Shown here piece after piece: positions 1-5,041 of a DNA stretch of 6,677 nucleotides. Numbering within the stretch: position 1 is the first letter of the stretch; every line of letters begins with the position of its first letter. The DNA lies in assembly GCA_017881765.1 (NCBI GenBank), contig JADGQN010000268.1:1-6677 (forward strand), in the 5' to 3' direction. The DNA comes from Syntrophobacterales bacterium. GTDB taxonomy: Bacteria > Desulfobacterota > Syntrophorhabdia > Syntrophorhabdales > WCHB1-27. The notes under the pieces were generated by a model. The model was given only the letters and a program-made list of their open reading frames with translations. It made no database searches and was not told where the DNA came from. A program made the translations under genes and the position numbers.

Positions 1-627
1 TCCACACGGCACGTGTCCACCAAGAATGGCCGGCACTATCTTCGTGTCACCATCGAACGGGACATCCACAAAGCTCACATTATCCTGCTTTGCGATGGTT
101 TTCATTGCCAGGTAACCGGTCGTGCTCTTTCCGTGGATAGCCATCTTGGCTCCGGGGTTCTTTCGCGCATACTCGACAAGGTCTTTGACGCTGTTTATGG
201 GAGAATCGCCTTTGACCGTGATAGTAAGAACAGGCGCGCCGATCCTGGCTACAGGTCTCAGCTCCTTGCTCGAATACGGAGCCTCGTAAAAATACGTGTA
301 AATTTCCGGGATGCTCGCGGAGCTGGCGAAGGCTCCCAGCGTATAACCGTCGGGCTTCGCCGTGGCGACCACGTTGCCACCGATGGTTGTCGACCCACCG
401 GGTCTGTTGACGACAACGACCGATTTTTTCAGGTGCTTCTCCATAGCCTCCGCCAGTGCGCGGGCGCCAAGGTCGGTCACCCCACCGGGGGCATACGGTG
501 CTATGAGCGTAATTGCCCGATCAGGATACTCCGCGGCCAAGCCACCGCCTGCTACGGCCAGCGTCAGCAGGAAAGCCACAGGCACAAGGACGAACCCAAA
601 TCTCCTTATCGATTTACCTTTCCTCAT
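1..627 (-). CDS. TctC/Bug-family periplasmic solute-binding protein, 3' end cut by window edge
   Basis: Reading leftward from the ATG at 627 gives 209 codons with no stop before the edge; about 120 residues should be missing compared with the neighbour. The product is a secreted binding protein of the tripartite tricarboxylate transporter family, which captures small carboxylates in the periplasm. Residues 1-32 form a signal peptide: a basic start (MRKGKSIRR), a hydrophobic core and cleavage near GLAA-EYP. The mature part has the family hallmarks ITLIAPYAPGGVTD and VVVNRPGGSTTIGG, then AKPDGYTLG. Over 177 aligned mature residues it is about 69% identical to the gene at 728-1717 (122 matches, hand count). 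The start is supported by GAGGTGA about 8 bases upstream and an in-frame TGA just before it. The gap from the paralogue's stop is only 100 bases, so co-transcription is possible, but there are promoter-like repeats in that gap. The substrate cannot be read from sequence. Confidence 0.93.
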   Translation of the reverse strand, partial: MRKGKSIRRFGFVLVPVAFLLTLAVAGGGLAAEYPDRAITLIAPYAPGGVTDLGARALAEAMEKHLKKSVVVVNRPGGSTTIGGNVVATAKPDGYTLGAFASSASIPEIYTYFYEAPYSSKELRPVARIGAPVLTITVKGDSPINSVKDLVEYARKNPGAKMAIHGKSTTGYLAMKTIAKQDNVSFVDVPFDGDTKIVPAILGGHVPCG

Positions 628-644
628 CTTCGCTTCACCTCATC

Positions 645-705
645 TCATTATGCCCGACACGCACGGAGTGCACAATTCATTATGTCTAACACGCACGGAA
701 CATAC
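645..705 (-). repeat. Tandem direct repeat of about 32-base period upstream of the first tctC-like gene
   Basis: Two copies start at 645 and 677. Each begins TCATTATG, has four mostly different bases, then ACACGCACGGA; 20 of the first 23 positions agree. On the minus strand each copy reads TCCGTGCGTGT followed by CATAATGA, so each carries a -10-like CATAAT. This suggests either duplicated promoters or a pair of regulator sites. Confidence 0.7.
647..675 (-). promoter_or_regulatory. Predicted sigma-70-type promoter of the first tctC-like gene
   Basis: On the minus strand TTGTGC (675-670), 17 bases, then CATAAT (652-647). Transcription would start near 640, giving a leader of about 13 bases that just includes the Shine-Dalgarno sequence. 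The second tctC-like gene has the same layout (TTGCAC, 17 bases, CATAATGA), which strengthens the call. The -35 matches consensus at only three of six positions. An upstream CATAAT at 684-679 in the other repeat copy lacks a good -35. Confidence 0.4.
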
Positions 706-727
706 AGCCAACATGCACGAGTCCCTT

Positions 728-1717
728 CTATTTAACCAGCCCTTCCTCTTTGAAGAAGACCTGCAGCTCCTTTTTCTCCCTTTCGGTCGAAGCCTCAAAA
801 GACTTCGTTTCTTCAAAAGAGGGGAGAATGCCCAGTTCCATCAGCTTGGAACGAAATGCAGGCTCCTGGGAAACCTTTGCCGCTGCATCGTTCAATCTCT
901 TCACGATCTCGTCCGGTGTCCCTTTCGGGGCGAACAGAGAATTGGCCATGCCCGGGGGCACCTTGTAGCCAAACTCAACAACAATGGGCACATTACCGGG
1001 CATGAAGTCCGCGCGTTTCTCCACCAGGAGCACTACCAGCTTGAGCTGCTTTGCGTCCACGAGAGACTTAACGGAAGGATAGGTAGGCGATCCGACCGGA
1101 ATGTGGCCACCCAGAATGGCGGGCACAATCTTCACGTCGCCATCGAAGGCTACATCGATGATATTGAGGTTTTCATTCTTGGCAATTGATTTAGTAATGA
1201 TGTAACTGGGTGATGTCTTGGTGTTGAGACCCCATTTTGTCCCCGGGTTCTTACGGACGTATTGGACGAGATCTTTGAAGCCATTAATGGGTGAGTCGCC
1301 TTTCACCACGATGGCGCCAACGGCCGTCGCTACGCGGCAGATCGGTCGCAGGTCCTTACTCGCATACGGGGCCTCGTAGAAGTAGGTGTATACTTCAGGG
1401 ATGCTTGCCGCCGGCGGAAAGTATCCGAGGGTGTAACCGTCCGGCTTGGCAGTGGCAACCGCATTTCCCCCAATCGTGGTCGCGCCTCCGGCCCTGTTGA
1501 CCACCACTATCGACTTCTTAAGCTGTTTCTCCATGGCTTCGGCGAAGGCCCGCGCCCCGAGATCCGTGACGCCCCCCGGAGGATACGGCACGACCAAGGT
1601 GATCGTCCGCTCGGGATATTCTGCCGATGCTGAGTACACGCCGACAAATAGCGTCAGCACGAAAGCCAGGGAGATAAGGACAAAACCAATGCTTCCTAAA
1701 GACACAGCCTTTCTCAT
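728..1717 (-). CDS. TctC/Bug-family periplasmic solute-binding protein, complete
   Basis: A 329-residue protein, the usual length for this family of extracytoplasmic carboxylate-binding proteins. Residues 1-32 are a signal peptide (basic MRKAVSLG, a long hydrophobic run, then the AxA-type site SASA-EYP). The mature part shows ITLVVPYPPGGVTD, VVVNRAGGATTIGG and AKPDGYTLG near its start, FDGDVKIVPAILGGHIPVG in the middle, and an alpha-helical charged end. An ATG at 1759 would add 14 residues, but it lies upstream of the predicted -10. The ATG at 1717 has a strong Shine-Dalgarno and matches the N-terminus of the paralogue, so it is preferred. The family normally works with TctA/TctB membrane subunits, which are not in this window; orphan copies are common in some proteobacteria. 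The high similarity to the gene at 1-627 points to tandem duplication, with the residues after LRP and around 131-150 of the mature chain most changed. The ligand is unknown; a dicarboxylate, tricarboxylate or aromatic acid is possible. Confidence 0.95.
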   Translation of the reverse strand: MRKAVSLGSIGFVLISLAFVLTLFVGVYSASAEYPERTITLVVPYPPGGVTDLGARAFAEAMEKQLKKSIVVVNRAGGATTIGGNAVATAKPDGYTLGYFPPAASIPEVYTYFYEAPYASKDLRPICRVATAVGAIVVKGDSPINGFKDLVQYVRKNPGTKWGLNTKTSPSYIITKSIAKNENLNIIDVAFDGDVKIVPAILGGHIPVGSPTYPSVKSLVDAKQLKLVVLLVEKRADFMPGNVPIVVEFGYKVPPGMANSLFAPKGTPDEIVKRLNDAAAKVSQEPAFRSKLMELGILPSFEETKSFEASTEREKKELQVFFKEEGLVK

Positions 1718-1723
1718 CGCCGA

Positions 1724-1731
1724 CCCCCCTT
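1724..1731 (-). promoter_or_regulatory. Ribosome binding site that decides the start of the second tctC-like gene
   Basis: The minus strand reads AAGGGGGG, six bases, then ATG at 1717. No comparable site precedes the upstream in-frame ATG at 1759. Confidence 0.7.
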
Positions 1732-1750
1732 CATTTCTTCTCTGCATTTC

Positions 1751-1779
1751 ATTATGCATAATGTGAGCGGTGTGTGCAA
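1751..1779 (-). promoter_or_regulatory. Predicted promoter of the second tctC-like gene, -10 inside a perfect palindrome
   Basis: On the minus strand TTGCAC (1779-1774), 17 bases, CATAAT (1756-1751). The -10 lies inside a 14-base perfect palindrome CATTATGCATAATG (1750-1763). Transcription would start near 1744 and leave a leader of about 26 bases. The layout matches the promoter of the paralogue. The -35 is weak (three of six), so activation by a regulator is possible. Confidence 0.4.
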
Positions 1780-1800
1780 CAAAAAACAGAGAGGTACTGG

Positions 1801-1832
1801 TTGTAAAATAGGGTCACTCCCTATTATAATAG
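1801..1832 (+). promoter_or_regulatory. Predicted promoter of the 79-residue gene with operator-like dyads
   Basis: TTGTAA (1801-1806), 18 bases, and a perfect TATAAT (1825-1830). Between and overlapping these is a 7-base inverted repeat AATAGGG-TCACT-CCCTATT (1807-1825), and the -10 lies in a second 12-base palindrome CTATTATAATAG (1821-1832). A dyad between -35 and -10 is a classic position for a repressor. Transcription would start near 1837. The -10 palindrome also reads TATAAT on the minus strand, but no good -35 accompanies it there. Confidence 0.45.
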
Positions 1833-1856
1833 CTGCGACGCGTAACATTTGGCGTG

Positions 1857-1874
1857 CCGCGGGCTCGCCCGTGG
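1857..1874 (+). promoter_or_regulatory. Strong hairpin in the leader of the 79-residue gene
   Basis: CCGCGGGC-TC-GCCCGTGG can form an 8-pair stem with one G-T pair (in practice a 4-base CTCG loop). It lies in the predicted leader of about 110 bases (1837-1946). No T-run follows, so it is not an obvious terminator, and I do not recognise a riboswitch. Confidence 0.4.
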
Positions 1875-1946
1875 AAGCCTATCGATATGGCGCTCGTATC
1901 TGAACGCTTGCCGAGTCGTCGGTGACGGGAGAATGAGGAGAAAACA

Positions 1947-2186
1947 ATGGACGAACTGAAGGAACTGGACGGGTTGCTGGAGCGGCTGGAAGGGAAACTG
2001 GAGTATACGAGAAGGCTTATAGCGGAGTACGAGGAGACGATGGACTACGCAAGCCACTGTAACCTTCTCGGCTTTGCGGAGGGTATTGAATTCGCCCTGG
2101 AAGAGATCGGAGAGACCCTGAAAAAAAAGAAAGGTGAAGGGCAGGGCAAACCGAGGAGCAAGGGCGGGAAGAAAGGTACGCGTTAG
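1947..2186 (+). CDS. Small helical protein of unknown function, 79 residues
   Basis: I do not recognise this family. The first 60 residues (MDELKELDGLLERLEGKLEY onward) are acidic, heptad-like and probably alpha-helical or coiled coil, with a short less charged stretch ASHCNLLGFAEG at about 35-46. The last 20 residues are strongly basic and glycine-rich (KKKKGEGQGK, RSKGGKKGTR), which would suit nucleic-acid or membrane-surface contact, though that is inference. There is no signal peptide or membrane helix. The start is supported by AGGAG seven bases before the ATG. It has its own predicted promoter and a structured leader. Its stop (TAG at 2184-2186) interlocks with the stop of the convergent gene. 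The antisense frame over this stretch encodes nothing recognisable. Confidence 0.75.
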   Translation: MDELKELDGLLERLEGKLEYTRRLIAEYEETMDYASHCNLLGFAEGIEFALEEIGETLKKKKGEGQGKPRSKGGKKGTR

Positions 2187-2452
2187 AAATCTATGCCGAT
2201 CTCTTTCTGCTGTATCGCATCGACCTTCTGTCTGATCCTCAGCTTTCTGTAATCTTCCTTCTTGCGGTACTGAACGTAGTGAATGATGGCAAGGGGGACG
2301 CAGAAGCAGGCTGCCACGAGGAGGGCCAAGCCCATCCCCTGAGGAGTAATAATCACCTTAGCAATCTCAGTCCAGAAGAAGCAGACAGTGAAGAGGGCGA
2401 AGTTGAAAAGCGCCAGGCCAAGCAGCCACGCGAAGATTTTTCCTACTATCAT
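2183..2452 (-). CDS. Small two-helix membrane protein of unknown function, 89 residues
   Basis: I do not recognise this family. Two clear hydrophobic segments are visible, about residues 6-27 (IFAWLLGLALFNFALFTVCF) and 40-60 (GMGLALLVAACFCVPLAIIH), joined by a short loop TEIAKVIITPQ. A charged tail rich in Lys and Arg follows (RKKEDYRKLRIRQK), which by the positive-inside rule should be cytoplasmic, as should the N-terminus. It is likely an integral inner-membrane protein. The Shine-Dalgarno is weak (GAGAAGAAAGC before ATG). The nearest strong promoter is about 250 bases upstream at 2705-2733, which implies a long leader or an intervening short coding region. It converges on the 79-residue gene with a 4-base overlap of stop codons. 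Confidence 0.75.
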   Translation of the reverse strand: MIVGKIFAWLLGLALFNFALFTVCFFWTEIAKVIITPQGMGLALLVAACFCVPLAIIHYVQYRKKEDYRKLRIRQKVDAIQQKEIGIDF

Positions 2453-2607
2453 GCTTTCTTCTCTATGCAGAATCTCAGCACAAAAGGGTTCGTGTTGTCT
2501 CCAATACTACTTAGAAGTATCGGCAAGTCTCTGAAAAACATGATGCCAATTACACGTCTGCAAGCAAAAATTATGCCCAGATTCTCGTTCTGTATTGACG
2601 GACTCAA
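2449..2607 (-). CDS. Possible 52-residue leader ORF overlapping the membrane protein start
   Basis: From a TTG at 2607, preceded by AGGGGG four bases upstream, a frame runs to a TGA that overlaps the next gene's ATG as ATGA. The peptide would start MSPSIQNENLGIIFACRR and end RFCIEKKA. An internal ATG at 2541 would give 30 residues but has no good ribosome site. The overlap suggests translational coupling and could explain the long gap behind the promoter. The composition is not convincingly protein-like and I recognise no homologue, so this is a weak call. Confidence 0.25.
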   Translation of the reverse strand: MSPSIQNENLGIIFACRRVIGIMFFRDLPILLSSIGDNTNPFVLRFCIEKKA

Positions 2608-2685
2608 CGCGCCCCCTGGAAAAAGTATCGCAAACAGGACAAACCGCCAATATGCGCGTCAAAGTTTGAGAAATGCGCCGTCCTT

Positions 2686-2702
2686 TGACATGACTTATGT
2701 CA
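2686..2702. promoter_or_regulatory. Operator-like dyad at the predicted start site
   Basis: TGACAT-GACTT-ATGTCA is a 6-base perfect inverted repeat with a 5-base spacer. It starts two bases downstream of the -10 at 2705-2710 and covers the expected start of transcription near 2698. That position suits a repressor. Confidence 0.45.
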
Positions 2703-2704
2703 CG

Positions 2705-2733
2705 ATTATATGAGGCAACGCTGCCCGTGTCAA
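2705..2733 (-). promoter_or_regulatory. Perfect consensus sigma-70 promoter upstream of the small membrane protein gene
   Basis: On the minus strand TTGACA (2733-2728), exactly 17 bases, TATAAT (2710-2705): 12 of 12 consensus positions with ideal spacing. Transcription would start near 2698 and run toward the gene at 2452-2183, giving a leader of about 245 bases. The -35 context CTTGACAC is identical to that of the helicase promoter. Confidence 0.65.
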
Positions 2734-2761
2734 GATGGCAATGTGGGTGATATGACAGGTC

Positions 2762-4756
2762 TCAGGGCATGGTGTCAAAATCAGATATTTGCCATTCTTC
2801 GTAATGGATGGCCTTGAGCTCTGAGATGAACCGGGAGGGCTTGAGAATAACGAGACCTACCTGTTTATCGAAAACCGTGAGCGGATAGCAAAGATAGAGC
2901 TGGTCCATGGCACGCGTGCTCGCCACATAGAAGAGTCTGCGCTCCTCTTCCAGAGCGCCTTCCTCTACGGCCTTCGGGTTGGGGAACCTGCCCTCAGCAC
3001 ACCAGATCATGAATACGGCTTTCCACTCAAGGCCCTTGGCCTGATGCACGGTACTCAGCACAACTCGTTCATCATCGTAGCCGGCGGAAACGATCTCCTC
3101 ACCGGTGACGCCACTCATCAAAGAGAGCTCGCTCAGGAACGTAACAAGAGATTGGTACTTGGTGGAAAAATTCATGAGTTGTGTAAGATCCTCGAGGCGC
3201 GACTCATGATTAGGAAAATTGAGTTTCAGGTAGTCGGCATAGCCGTGTTTCAGCACTGCTGAGATCATGTCTGAGAGCGCCTCCTGGGCTTTCAGCCCAT
3301 CCAGCTCTTTGAAGAGTTGTGACCAGGTCTCCAGATTCTCCTGCGGCAAGGTCTTCAGCTGCTCCCCTATCTTCTTCGTGATGAAGAGCCGAATAGGGTC
3401 TTCGGCTGTCTTCAGGTACTCGTAAGCGCGGTCCGCCGTCTTCTTACCGATGTGGGGAGCCATCTTCAGTATGCGCTTCCAGGATATCTCGTCCGTCGGG
3501 TTTGCCATGACCCGCAGGTGCGCGACCACATCCTTGATGTGCGCTTGCTCGAAGAAACGGAGGCCGCTGCGCACCTCAAAAGGGATGTCCCGCCGGGTAA
3601 GCTCCATCTGCAGTTCCATACAATGGTAATGTGCCCGGTAGAGGACGGCGATCTGGTCGAGGGGAACCCCGTCATCTCTCAGCTCCAGTATCCTCTGGGC
3701 CACGAACTCAGCCTGCTGCAGAACATCACGCATGGGTGTGAGCACCGGTGTGGCCCCGGATCTTTTAACCGCTATCAAATTCTTTTCAAACTGTTTCAGA
3801 TTATGGGCGATGGAGTTATTCGCGAGGCCCAGTATCTCAGGTGTACTTCTGTAGTTGGTTTCAAGTTTGAAGACTTGGGCTTCGGGGTAGCGCCGGGGGA
3901 ATTCCAGAATGTTCTGGAAGTTTGCTCCCCTGAAGCTGTAAATGCTTTGCGCATCGTCTCCCACGACGGTCACGTTCCGATTGATGGCACCCATGAAATC
4001 GACGATCTCCGCCTGGATTCTGTTGGTATCCTGGTACTCATCGACGAGAATATGGGTGAAAGTCGACGCGTAAAACTGGCGCACTGATTCGTCGTCCCTC
4101 AATAGTTTATGCCAGTATACGAGGAGGTCGTCAAAATCCATCGCATTCATGGCCCGCTTCTTTTCCTGGTACCGTTTTTCCAACATCGTGATTTCATCGA
4201 GAATCTCGATGAAGTAAGGGAACCTCTCCTTGACCGACTCTTCGATCGTCCCCATGGTGTTGGCCGTGTAGCTGAATACTTCTTTCAGTACCTGCCCTTT
4301 TGGAAATCTCCGCTCCTTCCGATCGATGTTTGCATCTTTCGTCACAACTTCTATCAGGTCTTTGGCGTCCTCATTGTCGAGGATGGAAAAGTGGCCCTGG
4401 TAGCCGATCCGACCAGCGTTCTGGCGCAAAATAATGTTGCCGATATGATGGAACGTCCCGCCCCAGATGTAACGGGTATCTATCTTGATGAGATGCTCGA
4501 CTCTGTGGAGCATCTCGCGGGCTGCCTTATTTGTGAAGGTGAGGAGAAGAATACTGTTGGGGGAGACGCCCTGCTCAAGCAGATGCGCCACCCGGTACGT
4601 GACAACTCTTGTCTTTCCACTTCCCGCGCCTGCTATGACAAGTATCGGCCCGGGTCCTGCCATCACGACCTTGAGCTGTTCCTCATTCAGTTCTTTTTCG
4701 TAGTCTATCAGCTGCTTGTATGGAGATGTGTCGCGGTGAAGGCTGTATCGTTTCAT
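2762..4756 (-). CDS. Superfamily 1A DNA helicase of the UvrD/PcrA/Rep type
   Basis: A 664-residue ATP-driven 3'-5' DNA translocase/helicase, acting in repair, replication restart or removal of proteins from DNA. All family motifs are intact: Q motif NEEQ (24-27), Walker A AGAGSGKT (42-49), motif Ia LLTFTNKAA (71-79), Ib GGTFHHIG (99-106), motif II VDEYQDTN (238-245), motif III VVGDDAQSIYSFRGA (264-278), motif IV LETNYRS (298-304), motif V STVHQAKGLEW (568-578) and motif VI EEERRLFYVASTRA (603-616) with the arginine finger. It is shorter than Escherichia coli UvrD (720) and near Rep (673), ending soon after the core and lacking the long C-terminal extension that in PcrA/UvrD contacts RNA polymerase. 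Motif V has HQAKGLEW where UvrD has HSAKGLEF, which suggests a side branch rather than canonical UvrD. The next ATG (residue 32) would remove the Q motif, so the start at 4756 stands. No Shine-Dalgarno is present. It is a single-gene unit. Confidence 0.95.
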   Translation of the reverse strand: MKRYSLHRDTSPYKQLIDYEKELNEEQLKVVMAGPGPILVIAGAGSGKTRVVTYRVAHLLEQGVSPNSILLLTFTNKAAREMLHRVEHLIKIDTRYIWGGTFHHIGNIILRQNAGRIGYQGHFSILDNEDAKDLIEVVTKDANIDRKERRFPKGQVLKEVFSYTANTMGTIEESVKERFPYFIEILDEITMLEKRYQEKKRAMNAMDFDDLLVYWHKLLRDDESVRQFYASTFTHILVDEYQDTNRIQAEIVDFMGAINRNVTVVGDDAQSIYSFRGANFQNILEFPRRYPEAQVFKLETNYRSTPEILGLANNSIAHNLKQFEKNLIAVKRSGATPVLTPMRDVLQQAEFVAQRILELRDDGVPLDQIAVLYRAHYHCMELQMELTRRDIPFEVRSGLRFFEQAHIKDVVAHLRVMANPTDEISWKRILKMAPHIGKKTADRAYEYLKTAEDPIRLFITKKIGEQLKTLPQENLETWSQLFKELDGLKAQEALSDMISAVLKHGYADYLKLNFPNHESRLEDLTQLMNFSTKYQSLVTFLSELSLMSGVTGEEIVSAGYDDERVVLSTVHQAKGLEWKAVFMIWCAEGRFPNPKAVEEGALEEERRLFYVASTRAMDQLYLCYPLTVFDKQVGLVILKPSRFISELKAIHYEEWQISDFDTMP

Positions 4757-4764
4757 CGGGCTAA

Positions 4765-4793
4765 AGTATGCTGTATGCAGCCGGTGGTGTCAA
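4765..4793 (-). promoter_or_regulatory. Predicted promoter of the helicase gene, implying a leaderless mRNA
   Basis: On the minus strand a perfect TTGACA (4793-4788), 17 bases, CATACT (4770-4765). Only eight bases separate the -10 from the ATG at 4756, so transcription should begin at or within about two bases of the start codon. The bases before the ATG (TTTAGCCCG) hold no Shine-Dalgarno, which agrees with this. Confidence 0.5.
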
Positions 4794-4801
4794 GGGGACC
4801 C

Positions 4802-5041
4802 GGGCGACCGCTCCGCTTGAGGACCGCCGGCATAGCCGGCTTGAGGACCGGCTCTGTGAGCCTTGAGGACCATCAAGCCTGCGGCCTGATTCGAGGATCG
4901 CTTCGCTTAAGGACTGGCCTTTGGCCTTAAGGCAGTTGCCTCAAGTCGCCAAGGCGACGCTCCTCAAGGGAGCGCAGCTCCCGGTCCTTGAGGGCCTTCA
5001 CGGGCCGGTCCTCAAGCCACCGCAGGTGGCGGTCCGTGCGG
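4802..5041. repeat. Array of about nine distinct short hairpins separated by a 9-base linker
   Basis: Linkers: TTGAGGACC at 4817-4825, 4841-4849 and 4863-4871; variants TCGAGGATC (4891-4899) and TTAAGGACT (4907-4915). Past the centre the complement appears: GCTCCTCAA (4959-4967), the hybrid GGTCCTTGAGG (4983-4993), GGTCCTCAA (5007-5015) and partial GGTCC (5031-5035). Between them lie hairpins of differing sequence: GCCGGC-ATA-GCCGGC (4826-4840), GGCTC-TGT-GAGCC (4850-4862), ATCAAGCC-TGC-GGCCTGAT with one mismatch (4872-4890), GC-TTC-GC (4900-4906), GGCC-TTT-GGCC (4916-4926), GTCGCC-AA-GGCGAC (4945-4958), GGGAGC-GCA-GCTCCC (4968-4982), a GGCC-based one (4993-5006) and GCCACC-GCA-GGTGGC (5016-5030). 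A weaker GGGCG-AC-CGCTC (4802-4813) may be another. The arms differ from unit to unit while complementarity is kept, so the structure, not the sequence, is conserved. It fills the gap between the MFS and helicase genes and enters the former. It is not a CRISPR: linkers are too short and the spacers are palindromes. Confidence 0.85.
4927..4944. repeat. Central inverted repeat where the array changes orientation
   Basis: TTAAGGCA-GT-TGCCTCAA pairs at seven of eight positions. The arms are half-linkers of opposite orientation (TTRAGG and CCTYAA), so this is the point about which the linkers to left and right are mirror images. Confidence 0.7.

Larger units (their letters stand above)
2453..2761. 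other. 309-base gap between the small membrane protein gene and the helicase gene
   Basis: On the minus strand this holds a perfect consensus promoter (2705-2733), a 17-base dyad at its start site (2686-2702), an 11-base palindrome TCAAAGTTTGA (2659-2669), and an open frame reaching from about 2655 to 2449 whose stop overlaps the start of the membrane protein gene. No T-rich hairpin terminator is visible after the helicase stop. A plus-strand open frame also crosses the area but resembles no known protein. Confidence 0.6.

Noticed and set aside
13..1189. Plus-strand open frames at 13-735 and 362-1189
   Set aside because: Both are opposite the signal-peptide-bearing binding proteins, whose homology is clear.
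1718..1759. N-terminal extension of the second binding protein from the ATG at 1759
   Set aside because: The added residues would precede a signal peptide, lack a ribosome site, and begin upstream of the predicted -10.
2685..2711. Plus-strand promoter TTGACA followed by TATATG
   Set aside because: The -10 is poor and the only target would be antisense to the helicase; the TTGACA is explained by the dyad.
2279..2713. Plus-strand 144-residue open frame
   Set aside because: Starts antisense to the membrane protein gene and continues through the gap with its promoter; low-complexity acidic composition and no ribosome site.
3452..4087. Plus-strand 211-residue open frame
   Set aside because: Antisense shadow of the helicase; no plausible start signal and no family resemblance.
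4109..4930. Plus-strand 273-residue open frame
   Set aside because: Lies antisense to the helicase with intact motifs and runs into the hairpin array; the protein has no recognisable domain and no ribosome site.
4968..4982. Rho-independent terminator for the MFS gene
   Set aside because: GGGAGC-GCA-GCTCCC and its neighbours are good stems, but none is followed by a T-run on either strand; they might still slow polymerase.
4802..5041. CRISPR array
   Set aside because: The repeats are only 9 bases, the spacers are palindromes of 7-19 bases, and orientation flips midway.
4802..5041. Integron attC sites or transposon ends
   Set aside because: No integrase or transposase is present, no core-site motif is visible, and there is no target-site duplication or single pair of terminal repeats.
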